Of a DNA stretch of 42,294 nucleotides, positions 26,329 to 34,365 are shown one piece after another. The DNA is from Pseudomonas sp. A-1. GTDB lineage: Bacteria > Pseudomonadota > Gammaproteobacteria > Pseudomonadales > Pseudomonadaceae. Below the pieces are notes generated by a model. It saw only the letters and a list, made by a program, of their open reading frames with translations. It was not told the DNA's origin and ran no database searches. The DNA is taken from the NCBI RefSeq assembly GCF_004801855.1, contig NZ_SSTC01000040.1, positions 1-42,294 on the forward strand. The letters are read 5' to 3'. Positions within the stretch are counted from its first letter, which is position 1, and the number at the start of each line of letters is the position of its first letter. The position numbers and the translations under genes were made by a program.

Positions 26329-27681
26329 TTGAGCAACCAACTGTTCGATGCCTACTTCACCAGCGCGCCGATGCGCGCGGTGTTCTGCGACCGGGGCCGG
26401 CTGCAGGGCATGCTCGACTTCGAGGCCGCGCTGGCGCGCGCCGAGGCGGCGGTCGGGCTGATTCCGGCCTCCGCCGTTGCGCCCATCGCTGGCGCCTGCC
26501 GCGCCGAGCTTTACGACGTGCCGGCGCTGGCCACCTCCATCGCCACGGCCGGCAACTCGGCGATTCCGCTGGTCAAGGCCCTCGGCCGGCAGATCGCCGC
26601 CGTCGACGCCGAGGCCGAGCGCTACGTGCATCTCGGCGCCACCAGCCAGGACGCCATGGACAGCGGCCTGGTGCTGCAACTGCGCGCCGCCATCGCCCTG
26701 TTCGAAAGCGAGCTGGCGCAACTGGCCGAGGACCTCGCCGCCCAGGCCGAGCGCCACGCCGCCACGCCGCTGGCCGGGCGCACCTGGCTGCAGCACGCCA
26801 CCCCGGTGACCCTCGGCATGAAGCTCGCCGGCCTGCTCGGCGCGCTCACCCGCCAGCGTCAGCGCCTGGCCGAACTGAAACCGCGCCTCTTGGTGCTGCA
26901 GTTCGGCGGCGCCGCCGGCACCCTGGCGGCGCTGGGCGAGCACGCCCTGCCGGTCTCCGAGGCGCTGGCCCGCGAACTCGAGCTGACCCTGCCCGAGCAG
27001 CCCTGGCACACCCAGCGCGACCGCCTGGTCGAGTTCGCCGGCTGGCTCGGCCTGCTCGCCGGCACCCTCGGCAAGCTCGGCCGCGACCTCAGCCTGCTGA
27101 TGCAGACCGACGTCGGCGAGGCCTTCGAGCCGTCCGCGCCGGGCAAGGGCGGTTCCTCGACCATGCCGCACAAGCGCAACCCGGTCGGCGCCGCCGTGCT
27201 GATCGGCGCCGCCACCCGCGCGCCGGGGCTGGTCGCCACCATGCTGTCGGCCATGCCCCAGGAGCACGAGCGCAGCCTCGGCCTCTGGCATGCCGAGTGG
27301 GAAACCCTGCCCGAGCTGTGCTGCCTGCTGTCCGGCGCCCTGCAGCAGGCGCGCCTGCTGCTGCCGGGGCTGGAAGTGGATGCCGCGCGCATGCGCGAGA
27401 ACCTCGACCTGACCCGCGGCCTGGTGCTGGCCGAGGCGGTGAGCATCGCCCTGGCCCAGCGCATCGGCCGCGAGCGCGCCCACCATCTGGTCGAGCAGTG
27501 CTGCCGTCAGGCGGTCAACGACGGTCGCCACCTGCGTGCGGTGCTCGGCGAGCACGCCGAGGTCGCCGCCGAGCTGTCCGCCGCTGAACTGGATCGCCTG
27601 CTCGATCCGTCTCATTACCTCGGCCTAGCGCAGAGCTGGGTCGCCCGTGCCGTGGCCGAACATCGCGCCACCCACAGCTAA
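26329..27681 (+). CDS. pcaB: 3-carboxy-cis,cis-muconate cycloisomerase
   Basis: A 450-aa class II fumarase/aspartase-superfamily enzyme that lactonises 3-carboxymuconate to gamma-carboxymuconolactone. The superfamily signature SSTMPHKRNPVGAA is intact, as are SQDAMDSGLVLQLR and the early MSNQLFDAYFTSAPMR. The start is TTG 26329, with acaggatg upstream; there is no suitable in-frame ATG. Upstream open frame to 26143 covers the palindrome and is not coding. pcaD starts 10 nt after its stop, and pcaBDC form one unit. Confidence 0.95.
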   Translation: MSNQLFDAYFTSAPMRAVFCDRGRLQGMLDFEAALARAEAAVGLIPASAVAPIAGACRAELYDVPALATSIATAGNSAIPLVKALGRQIAAVDAEAERYVHLGATSQDAMDSGLVLQLRAAIALFESELAQLAEDLAAQAERHAATPLAGRTWLQHATPVTLGMKLAGLLGALTRQRQRLAELKPRLLVLQFGGAAGTLAALGEHALPVSEALARELELTLPEQPWHTQRDRLVEFAGWLGLLAGTLGKLGRDLSLLMQTDVGEAFEPSAPGKGGSSTMPHKRNPVGAAVLIGAATRAPGLVATMLSAMPQEHERSLGLWHAEWETLPELCCLLSGALQQARLLLPGLEVDAARMRENLDLTRGLVLAEAVSIALAQRIGRERAHHLVEQCCRQAVNDGRHLRAVLGEHAEVAAELSAAELDRLLDPSHYLGLAQSWVARAVAEHRATHS

Positions 27682-27691
27682 GGAGTCTTCC

Positions 27692-28495
27692 ATGCCGACC
27701 GTGCAACTCGCCGATGGCGCCCTGAACTATGTTTTGACAGAGCCGCAACTCGACGGCCCGGCCGGCGCGCCGGTGCTGGTGCTGTCCAACTCGCTGGGCA
27801 CCGACCTGCACATGTGGGACGCGCAGATTCCGGCGTTCGCCAAAGAGTTCCGCGTGCTGCGCTTCGACACCCGCGGCCACGGCGCCTCGCTGGTGACCGC
27901 AGGCCCGTACAGCATCGAACAGCTCGGCCGCGATGTGCTGGCCCTGCTCGATGCCCTGAACATCCAGAGGTTCTCCTTCTGCGGCCTGTCGATGGGCGGC
28001 CTGATCGGCCAGTGGCTGGGCATCAACGCCGGCGCGCGCCTGGACAAGCTGGTGCTGTGCAACACCGCGGCGAAGATCGGCACTGATGAGGTGTGGAACA
28101 CCCGCATCGACACCGTGCTGGCCGGCGGCCAGCAGGCCATGCGCGACCTGCGTGACGCGTCGATTGCCCGCTGGTTCACCGCCGAGTTCGCCAGCGCCCA
28201 GCCGGCCAAGGCCGAGCCGATCGTCGGCATGCTGGCGCAGACCTCGCCGCAGGGCTACGCCGCCAACTGCGCCGCGGTGCGCGACGCCGACTACCGCGAG
28301 CAGCTCGGCGCGATCACCGCGCCGACCCTGATCGTCTGCGGCAGCCATGACGCGGTGACCACCCCCGAGCACGGCCGCTTCATGCAGGAGCGCATCCAGG
28401 GCGCCGAGCTGGTCGAGTTCCACGCCGCGCACCTGTCCAACGTCGAGGCCGGCGACGCCTTCAGCCAGGCGGTGCTGGCGTTCCTCAGCAAATAA
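27692..28495 (+). CDS. pcaD: 3-oxoadipate enol-lactonase
   Basis: A 267-aa alpha/beta-hydrolase that opens 3-oxoadipate enol-lactone. The nucleophile Ser100 is in FCGLSMGGLIGQW, the acid is in VCGSHDAVT and the His in HAAHLSNVEAG. The oxyanion-loop motif LSNSLGTDLHMW is typical of PcaD. ATG 27692 has aaggag upstream. It is a stand-alone enzyme here, not the PcaL fusion with PcaC found in some organisms, since pcaC is separate and follows by 15 nt. Confidence 0.96.
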   Translation: MPTVQLADGALNYVLTEPQLDGPAGAPVLVLSNSLGTDLHMWDAQIPAFAKEFRVLRFDTRGHGASLVTAGPYSIEQLGRDVLALLDALNIQRFSFCGLSMGGLIGQWLGINAGARLDKLVLCNTAAKIGTDEVWNTRIDTVLAGGQQAMRDLRDASIARWFTAEFASAQPAKAEPIVGMLAQTSPQGYAANCAAVRDADYREQLGAITAPTLIVCGSHDAVTTPEHGRFMQERIQGAELVEFHAAHLSNVEAGDAFSQAVLAFLSK

Positions 28496-28510
28496 GTCAC
28501 GGAGCCAAGA

Positions 28511-28903
28511 ATGGACGAGAAACAACGCTACGAAGCCGGCATGCAGGTGCGCCGCGCGGTGCTCGGCGACGCCCACGTCGACCGCAGCCTGAAGAACATC
28601 ACCGGGTTCAACGGCGAGTTCCAGGAAATGATCACCCGCCACGCCTGGGGCGACATCTGGACCCGCCCGGGCCTGCCGCGTCACACCCGCAGCCTGATCA
28701 CCATCGCCATGCTGATCGGCATGAACCGCGAGGGCGAGCTCAAGCTGCACCTGCGCGCCGCGCGCAACAACGGCGTGACCCGCGACGAGATCAAGGAAGT
28801 GCTGCTGCAGAGCGCGATCTACTGCGGCATCCCGGCGGCCAACGCCACCTTCCACCTCGCCGAGGAAGTGTGGAACGAGCTGGGCGTCGAATCGCTGGAG
28901 TGA
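28511..28903 (+). CDS. pcaC: 4-carboxymuconolactone decarboxylase
   Basis: A 130-aa all-helical enzyme that decarboxylates gamma-carboxymuconolactone to the 3-oxoadipate enol-lactone. The CMD signature EIKEVLLQSAIYCGIPAANA is present, preceded by GLPRHTRSLITIAMLIGMNR. Length fits the family. It starts at ATG 28511 with ggagccaag upstream. As the last gene of pcaBDC it completes the set needed between PcaHG and PcaIJF. Confidence 0.96.
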   Translation: MDEKQRYEAGMQVRRAVLGDAHVDRSLKNITGFNGEFQEMITRHAWGDIWTRPGLPRHTRSLITIAMLIGMNREGELKLHLRAARNNGVTRDEIKEVLLQSAIYCGIPAANATFHLAEEVWNELGVESLE

Positions 28904-28939
28904 CGGAGGCGGGGCGGTGGCCGGGAGGTGGAACGTATG

Positions 28940-28953
28940 GTTAATAAGTTAAC
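28940..28953. promoter_or_regulatory. GTTAA-N4-TTAAC palindrome before the DMT permease
   Basis: GTTAA (28940-28944), TAAG, TTAAC (28949-28953) form an A/T-rich palindrome in GC-rich DNA, about 80 nt before the next ATG. It may be an operator. The binding protein is not known. Confidence 0.4.
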
Positions 28954-29031
28954 ATTGCCCCCTGTGCCCGCCGCCGTCCGCCCGGACGGGGCAGCACTCC
29001 CTGCCTACCTGACCAGGAACCTCCTTTCCGG

Positions 29032-29898
29032 ATGACCATGTCCCGCCCGCTCAAGGGCATCCTGCTGACCTGCGCCGCGGTGTTCGCCTTCGCCTCGCTG
29101 GACAGCCTGTCGAAGTACCTCACCGCCTTCAACAGCGTGCTGATGATCCTCTGGGTGCGTTATCTGGCGCAGACCTTTCTGCTCGCCGCCTGGCAGCTGC
29201 CGCGCCACGGCCTGCGCGTGCTCAAGGTCAACTGCCCGGGCCTGCAGGTGCTGCGCGGCCTGTCGCTGCTGTCGATCAGCCTGTTCTTCCTGTTCGCCCT
29301 GCGCTACCTGCCGATCGGCGAGGCCACCGCGGTGCACTTTCTCACCCCGCTGCTGGTGATCCTGCTGGCCATCCCCATGCTCGGCGAGCGCGCCAGCCTG
29401 GCCCAGTGGCTGCTGGTGGCGGTCGGCTTCGCCGGGGTGCTGATCATCGTGCGCCCCGGCGGCGGCCTGCTGACCCCGGCCATGCTGCTGCCGGTGGGTT
29501 CAGCCTGCAGCTATGCGATCTTCCAGCTGCTCACCCGGCGCATCGGCAGCCGCGACAGCGCCGCCGCCACCAACCTGGTCACCGGGCTGGTCGGCTTCCT
29601 CTGCCTGACCCTGCTGCTGCCGCTGTTCTGGAGCGGCCTGCCGGCCTGGCCGCAGCTCTTGGGGATGATCTCCCTCGGGCTGATCGCGGTGACCGGCCAC
29701 ATGCTGCTCACCGTGGCCTTCCAGTACAGCTCGCCGGTGCTGCTGGCGCCGTTCAGCTACCTGCAGATCTTCTTCGCCGTGCTCTATGGCTTCGTCCTGT
29801 TCGACCACGCACCGGACTCCGGCGCCCTGCTGGGCATGGGCGTGATCGCCCTCAGCGGTCTGGGCAGCGCCTGGCTGCAGAGCCGCCGCCACGCCTGA
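29032..29898 (+). CDS. DMT superfamily (EamA) permease
   Basis: A 288-aa inner-membrane protein with ten predicted helices in two EamA repeats. The N-terminal repeat starts LKGILLTCAAVFAFASLDSL and contains LPIGEATAVHFLTPLLVILL. The second has VTGHMLLTVAFQYSSPVLLA and YLQIFFAVLYGFVLF. Start codons at 29032 and 29038 are both possible, with ccaggaacc upstream. The substrate is unknown. The next gene, a LigC-like dehydrogenase, follows 13 nt after its stop, so the two probably form an operon and act on a related compound. Confidence 0.88.
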   Translation: MTMSRPLKGILLTCAAVFAFASLDSLSKYLTAFNSVLMILWVRYLAQTFLLAAWQLPRHGLRVLKVNCPGLQVLRGLSLLSISLFFLFALRYLPIGEATAVHFLTPLLVILLAIPMLGERASLAQWLLVAVGFAGVLIIVRPGGGLLTPAMLLPVGSACSYAIFQLLTRRIGSRDSAAATNLVTGLVGFLCLTLLLPLFWSGLPAWPQLLGMISLGLIAVTGHMLLTVAFQYSSPVLLAPFSYLQIFFAVLYGFVLFDHAPDSGALLGMGVIALSGLGSAWLQSRRHA

Positions 29899-29911
29899 TC
29901 CGGAGACTCCC

Positions 29912-30868
29912 ATGCACAACCAGCCGATCCGCATCCTGCTCGCCGGCGAGGGCGCCATCGCCGGCATCCACATGAACGCGCTCCGCGAGTTGCCCGGCGC
30001 CGAGGTGGTCTGCGTCGCCGGCGGGGTGGCCGCCGATACCGCGGCCTTCGCCGCGCAGTGGGGCATCCCCGCGCATTCGCAGGACTTCGCCGCCTGCCTG
30101 GCACGCGACGACATCGACGCGGTGATCCTCGCCAGCCCCAGTGCGCTGCATGCCGCGCAGGCCAGCGCGGCCATCGCCGCCGGCAAGCACGTGCTGGCCG
30201 AGATTCCCATGAGTCTCAACCTCGCCGACGCCGAGCGCCTGGCGGCCGAGGCCGCGTCGACCGAAAAGGTGTGCATGGTCGCCCATACCCGGCGCTTCAG
30301 CGCGCCGCACGTTGAGATGAGGCGGCGCATCGCTGCCGGCGAATTCCATTTGCAGCATCTGGTGGCCGAGACGTACTTCCTGCGCCGCGACAACCGCAAC
30401 ATGTTCGGCCAGCCGCGCAGCTGGACCGACTGCCTACTCTGGCACCACGCCTGCCACAGCGTCGACCTGTTCGCCTGGCTGCTCGACGACTTCGAACTGG
30501 AGGTGTGGGGCAGCGCCGGCCCTCGCCATGCCGAGCTGGGTATCCCGATGGACATGAACATCGGCCTGCGTTCGCGCAGCGGGGCGATGGCCACGCTGGT
30601 GCTGTCGTTCAACGCCCGCGGCCCTTTCGGCGGCCACTACCGCTACATCGGCGAGGAAGCGACCCTGCACGCCTACCGCGACGAGCTGAAGGATCACGAG
30701 GGCATCATCCAGCCGGTGCCCGAGGGCAGCAGCTTCGCCCGCCAGGACGCCGAGTTCCTCGCCGCCATCCGCGAAAGGCGCACGTCCGAATCTTCCTTCG
30801 CCGCCTGCCTGCCGAGCATGCGCCTGCTCGACAAGCTGGATCGGACGATGGGCCTTACCCCGCGCTGA
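29912..30868 (+). CDS. Gfo/Idh/MocA oxidoreductase, LigC-like
   Basis: A 318-aa NAD(P)-dependent dehydrogenase with an N-terminal Rossmann domain (RILLAGEGAIAGIH) and a C-terminal substrate domain. It resembles LigC, the 4-carboxy-2-hydroxymuconate-6-semialdehyde dehydrogenase of the 4,5-cleavage protocatechuate pathway, at KVCMVAHTRRFSAPHVEM and QPRSWTDCLLWHHACHSVDL. The usual E-K-P motif is E-I-P (residues 97-99), as in LigC as I remember it. No ligAB or other meta-cleavage gene is in the window. It could alternatively act on a different semialdehyde or hemiacetal. Function is inferred by similarity. Confidence 0.75.
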   Translation: MHNQPIRILLAGEGAIAGIHMNALRELPGAEVVCVAGGVAADTAAFAAQWGIPAHSQDFAACLARDDIDAVILASPSALHAAQASAAIAAGKHVLAEIPMSLNLADAERLAAEAASTEKVCMVAHTRRFSAPHVEMRRRIAAGEFHLQHLVAETYFLRRDNRNMFGQPRSWTDCLLWHHACHSVDLFAWLLDDFELEVWGSAGPRHAELGIPMDMNIGLRSRSGAMATLVLSFNARGPFGGHYRYIGEEATLHAYRDELKDHEGIIQPVPEGSSFARQDAEFLAAIRERRTSESSFAACLPSMRLLDKLDRTMGLTPR

Positions 30869-30877
30869 GTCCGGGCT

Positions 30878-31555
30878 TCACCCGGCCTTGCGCAGGGTGA
30901 AATTGATCCGCTGCGCGCCGAGCAGCGGATGCACCGCCTCCTTGATCGGCAGGATGCCGTGAAAGCGCAGGCGGTCCGCGCCGCCCCACACCACCACGTC
31001 GCCGTGCAGCAGCGGCACCCGCTGCGCCGGATCGCGCCGCGCGTGGCCGCCGAACAGGAACAGCGCCGGGATGCCCAGCGACACCGAGACGATGGGGTGT
31101 TCGAAGCTGTGCTCGTCGCGGTCCTGATGCAGGCTCATGCGCGTGCCCGGCAGGTAGCGGTTGACCAGACAGGCGTCCGGGGTGAAGTCGGCGAAGCCCG
31201 CGGCCGTCGCCGCCTCCCGCGCCAGGCGGAGGAACGCCTGCGGCAGCGCCGGCCACGGCAGTCCTCTCTGCGGATCGACCGGGCTGTAGCGATAGCCGCC
31301 GCGGTCGCTGATCCAGCCCAGCTCCCCGCAGTTGGTCAGCGCCACCGACATCGACTGGCCGCCGGGGGTGAGCATGATGCGGAACGGCGCCGCCGCCTCG
31401 ACCGCCGCCAGCGCCGGCAGCAGCGCGTCGACGAAGGGCAGGGCGAAGCCGCGCAGCAGCAGGGCCTGGGCGCCCAGACGCTCCTCGCGCGGCAGCTCGG
31501 CGGGCGTCTCGCCGAACAGGTCGGGGGTGAAGGGCGGATCGGTGCGGTGCGGCAT
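30878..31555 (-). CDS. alkB: DNA oxidative demethylase AlkB
   Basis: A 225-aa Fe(II)/2-oxoglutarate dioxygenase that repairs 1-methyladenine and 3-methylcytosine in DNA. Iron ligands His143 and Asp145 are in SLHQDRDEHSF and His199 in RFHGILPIKE. The 2-oxoglutarate arginines are Arg216 and Arg222 in AQRINFTLRKAG. MSVALTNCGELGWISDRGGY is typical of the AlkB class. ATG 31555 (MPHRTDPPFTPDLFGE) gives the usual length; the frame runs on to 31660. It is convergent with the LigC-like gene, leaving only 9 nt. Confidence 0.93.
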   Translation of the reverse strand: MPHRTDPPFTPDLFGETPAELPREERLGAQALLLRGFALPFVDALLPALAAVEAAAPFRIMLTPGGQSMSVALTNCGELGWISDRGGYRYSPVDPQRGLPWPALPQAFLRLAREAATAAGFADFTPDACLVNRYLPGTRMSLHQDRDEHSFEHPIVSVSLGIPALFLFGGHARRDPAQRVPLLHGDVVVWGGADRLRFHGILPIKEAVHPLLGAQRINFTLRKAG

Positions 31556-31686
31556 GGACGGCGTTCCGGGCTGCTGGCCCGGTCGATTCTCCAGCCGAGG
31601 CCGCCGTGCCGTCCAGCCGGTCCCGCCCGTGCCTGCGCTGTCGGCTATGCTGCACCACACATGCCGAAGACTCCGGAGGCGCTGAC

Positions 31687-32100
31687 ATGACCATGCGCGG
31701 CAGCTGTCGGTGCGGAGCCGTGCGCTACGAGATTGCCGGCGCCTTCAAGTTCGTCGGCAACTGCCATTGCTCAATCTGCCGCAAGTCGCACGGGGCCGCC
31801 TTCGTCACCTGGGGCATCATCGATCCCGGGCAGTTCCGCTGGGTAGCGGGCGAGGAGTGCGTCCAGGGCCATGAGTCCTCGCCCGGCACCCTGCGCTGCT
31901 TCTGCGGGAGCTGCGGCTCGCCGCTGGTGTGCATGCATGCCGGCAAGGTCGGCGAGGTCGCGGTGGGAAGCCTGGACGATGATCCCGGCGCGCGGCCGCG
32001 TGAACATATCTTCGTCGGATCGAAAGCCTGCTGGCACGACATCACCGATGCGCTCCCCCAGTACGAGGAGTGGCCCCCTGGCATGGACTCCGCGCAGTAG
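31687..32100 (+). CDS. GFA family zinc protein
   Basis: A 137-aa protein of the glutathione-dependent formaldehyde-activating (GFA/CENP-V) family. Zinc cysteines appear as C7/C9 (GSCRCGAVRYE), C26/C28/C31 (NCHCSICRKSHGAAF) and a later CFCGSCGSPL. Most GFA members have no demonstrated reaction. The start MTMRGSCRCG at 31687 is clear. It diverges from alkB across 131 nt. The cupin gene downstream has its own binding site, 63 nt after this stop. A decayed second GFA gene occurs at 37078. Confidence 0.9.
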   Translation: MTMRGSCRCGAVRYEIAGAFKFVGNCHCSICRKSHGAAFVTWGIIDPGQFRWVAGEECVQGHESSPGTLRCFCGSCGSPLVCMHAGKVGEVAVGSLDDDPGARPREHIFVGSKACWHDITDALPQYEEWPPGMDSAQ

Positions 32101-32163
32101 TGCACAGGACTCCCGCTATAGTTGTCTGGTGTCAGCCGTTGCGCACTCGCGGAGGAAACAGCC

Positions 32164-32574
32164 ATGGCCGCAGACGAGCGCAAGGTGCAAGCCGTACGCC
32201 CCGATACCGAGGTGATGACCCGCCAGCGGCTGCCCTATTTCGTCGGCATCTCGGGGCAGACGGTTGGCGCACAGGGGCTGTCCATGCACCTGGTGGTCAT
32301 CCCGCCCGGCGGGCGGGCCGAACCGCACCTGCACCTCGGTTACGAGACAGGCATCTACGTGCTCGAAGGCCGCGTCCTCACCCGCTGGGGCGCGGCACTG
32401 GAGAACGAGATCGTCAGCGAAGCCGGCGAGTTCCTGTTCATCCCGCCCGGCGTGCCGCACGAGGCAATCAACCTCAGCACCAGCGAGCCGGCCCGCGCGG
32501 TCGTGGCGCGCAACGATCCGGCCGAGCAGGACAGGGTCGAGCCCTATGCCGGCACGCCTGTCCCCAGGCCATAG
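32164..32574 (+). CDS. Single-domain cupin protein
   Basis: A 136-aa beta-barrel protein. The first cupin motif is PHLHLGYETGIYVLEGRV (metal ligands His, His and Glu in this segment) and the second is GEFLFIPPGVPHEAINL (His). This suggests a metal-binding small cupin such as a dioxygenase, isomerase or binding protein. ATG 32164 has cggaggaaac upstream, an excellent site. The reaction is unknown. A minus-strand terminator lies between it and oprD. Confidence 0.85.
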   Translation: MAADERKVQAVRPDTEVMTRQRLPYFVGISGQTVGAQGLSMHLVVIPPGGRAEPHLHLGYETGIYVLEGRVLTRWGAALENEIVSEAGEFLFIPPGVPHEAINLSTSEPARAVVARNDPAEQDRVEPYAGTPVPRP

Positions 32575-32581
32575 ACTCCGT

Positions 32582-32610
32582 CGAAAAAAGAGCCCGTCGC
32601 GAGGACGGGC
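32582..32610 (-). terminator. Intrinsic terminator of oprD
   Basis: On the minus strand, a 7-bp stem gcccgtc/gacgggc (32610-32592) is followed by tctttttt (to 32583). It lies about 65 nt after the porin stop. Confidence 0.85.
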
Positions 32611-32674
32611 CGAAGAGGGACGAATCATCCCGGGAGACGGCCGCCGCTGCCACAGCGACCGGTGTTGCACGCGA

Positions 32675-33928
32675 TCAGAAGATGTTCAGCGGGTAGTTGA
32701 CGATCAGGCGGTGCTCGTCGAAGTCGGTGCCGTTGCTCACCCAGTCCTTGCGGATGCTCGAGGTGCGCCACTTGACGTTGAGGCTCTTCAGCGGACCGGC
32801 CTGCACGGTGTAGGCCAGCTCGATGTCGCGGATCCACTCCGAGCCGTCGTCGATGGCGGCGTTGACGTCGATGTCGTCGCCCTTGATGTAGCGGACCATG
32901 CTAGTCAGGCCGGGCACGCCGAGGGCGGCGAAGTCGTAGTCGTAGCGTACCTGCCAGGAGCGCTCGTCGGGGTTGTCGAAGCTGGCGTTGAGGCTGTCGT
33001 TGGCCAGGGTGCCGCCGCTGGTGCCGTTGACGCGCATCCAGCCGTTGTCGCCGCTGACCTTCTGCAGGCCGACGTAGAAGGTGTGCGCCTTGTACCTGGC
33101 GGAGAACAGGCCCGAGGCGGTCTTGTTGTCCAGCTCGCCGGCCAGTTCGTCGCCGTGCTCGCCGCCGATGAAGTAGCCGAGGTTGGCGCCCAGGGTCCAG
33201 TCGCCGAGCGGCTGGCTGTGCACCAGGTTGAAGTACTGCTGGTCGTAGATGTCCTCCAGCTCGGCGTACCAGACGCCGACCAGGGTGCGGTCCTGGTTGA
33301 AGCGGTACTCGCCGCCGGCGTAGTTGAAGCGGTCGGAGGTGGCGCCGAAGGCGTTCATGTCCTCCATGCTGGCGTCGTTGCGCGGGCTGTTCTGGCGGAA
33401 CTGGCCGCCGTGCAGAGTCAGGCCGGTGATTTCCCTGGAGGTCAGCATGCCGCCCTGGAAGGTTTGCGGCAGCGAACGGCCGTCGTCCGAGCGCAGGATC
33501 GGCAGCACCGGCATCATCTCGCCGACCTTCAGCTCGGTGTTGGACAGCTTGGCCTTGCCAGCCACCGCCAGGCGGCCGTAGTCGTCGGCCGGCTTGCCGT
33601 CGTCGTGGATCGGCAGTAGCTGGGTGCCGCGGGTGCCTTCGCCGCCGTCGAGCTTCACCGAGTACAAGCCCATGGCGTCGACGCCGAAGCCGACCGGACC
33701 CGGGGTGTAGCCAGACTGCACGTTGAGGATGAAGCTCTGTGTCCATTCCTCGGCGCGGCTCTGTGCGGTGCTGTCGGCATGGCGGAAGTCGCGGTTGATG
33801 TAGTAGTTGCGCAGGTTCAGCGAAGCCTTGCTGTCCTCGACGAAACCTGCTGCTGCGGCCGGCAGGGACAGGGCGGACAGACTGCCGAGGGCGGCGATGG
33901 CGACGGCGAGGGGGGTGCGGGACATCAT
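32675..33928 (-). CDS. OprD family outer-membrane porin
   Basis: A 417-aa outer-membrane channel with an N-terminal signal peptide (cleavage near LSLPAAAA/GFVEDS). The OprD-family N-terminus FVEDSKASLNLRNYYINRDF is clear, alternating beta-strand stretches run throughout, and it ends in NYPLNIF with a C-terminal Phe. OprD channels take up specific small acids or amino acids. Divergence from quiC, and a shared operator region, suggest quinate, shikimate, dehydroshikimate or protocatechuate as substrate (inference). ATG 33928 has acggagaa upstream. The leader AACAACAACAA just before the start is a candidate Crc/Hfq site. Its 5' region of about 290 nt (33946-34217) shows no other gene. Confidence 0.92.
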   Translation of the reverse strand: MMSRTPLAVAIAALGSLSALSLPAAAAGFVEDSKASLNLRNYYINRDFRHADSTAQSRAEEWTQSFILNVQSGYTPGPVGFGVDAMGLYSVKLDGGEGTRGTQLLPIHDDGKPADDYGRLAVAGKAKLSNTELKVGEMMPVLPILRSDDGRSLPQTFQGGMLTSREITGLTLHGGQFRQNSPRNDASMEDMNAFGATSDRFNYAGGEYRFNQDRTLVGVWYAELEDIYDQQYFNLVHSQPLGDWTLGANLGYFIGGEHGDELAGELDNKTASGLFSARYKAHTFYVGLQKVSGDNGWMRVNGTSGGTLANDSLNASFDNPDERSWQVRYDYDFAALGVPGLTSMVRYIKGDDIDVNAAIDDGSEWIRDIELAYTVQAGPLKSLNVKWRTSSIRKDWVSNGTDFDEHRLIVNYPLNIF

Positions 33929-33939
33929 TTGTTGTTGTT
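33929..33939 (-). promoter_or_regulatory. Catabolite-activity (Crc/Hfq) motif at the oprD start
   Basis: Read on the minus strand the leader is AACAACAACAA directly before ATG. This fits the AAnAAnAA motif recognised by Hfq with Crc in Pseudomonas. Binding here would block ribosome access when preferred carbon sources are present. Confidence 0.55.
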
Positions 33940-34217
33940 CTCCGTTTTTCTGGACGAGCTGACCCGTGCGGCTCGCGAAGGAGCGCAGTGGGCAAGATCT
34001 GGGAGTCCCCCGGCAGGGGGCGGGGCTGGCGCGTCAGTCCGCGGCGACTGGCGGGCTGGTGCCGGGCATGGCAGCAGGCATTCGGGGCATGGCGACTTCG
34101 CTCTTGTTGTTGTCGTGGCATGCGGCGACGCGGCGCCGGAGGCGGCGGGTCGACCGAGATATGGCCGCATGGTGCGTGGCGGGCTGGACCCGGGTCAATC
34201 GGCCGGGGAATGGATCC

Positions 34218-34251
34218 GTTCGCTGATCGAACACAAAACTAACTGGTTAGT
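34218..34251. promoter_or_regulatory. Composite operator between oprD and quiC
   Basis: GTTCGCTGATCGAAC (34218-34232) resembles the PcaR box. Five bases later comes ACTAAC-TG-GTTAGT (34238-34251), a perfect palindrome of the TetR-operator kind. Both recur in the same order at 39104-39136 before the MFS gene. The TetR gene at 36361 is the obvious candidate for the second element. The remaining 34252-34365 holds the quiC leader. Confidence 0.75.
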
Positions 34252-34365
34252 ACATTTTTGTTGCCGCTGCCGGAGGGCTGCCCGATACTCGAGCCATTCC
34301 ATCCCGTCGGCGCGAGCCTGCCTTGCTGTTGCGCTGCACCGACCGCCTTCATCCCAGGAGGACGC

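Noticed and set aside
33946-34217. Small frames in the oprD-quiC gap (for example 33966-34226 on the plus strand)
   Set aside because: No homology and no good ribosome binding site; Arg/Trp/Gly-rich composition fits noncoding GC-rich DNA.
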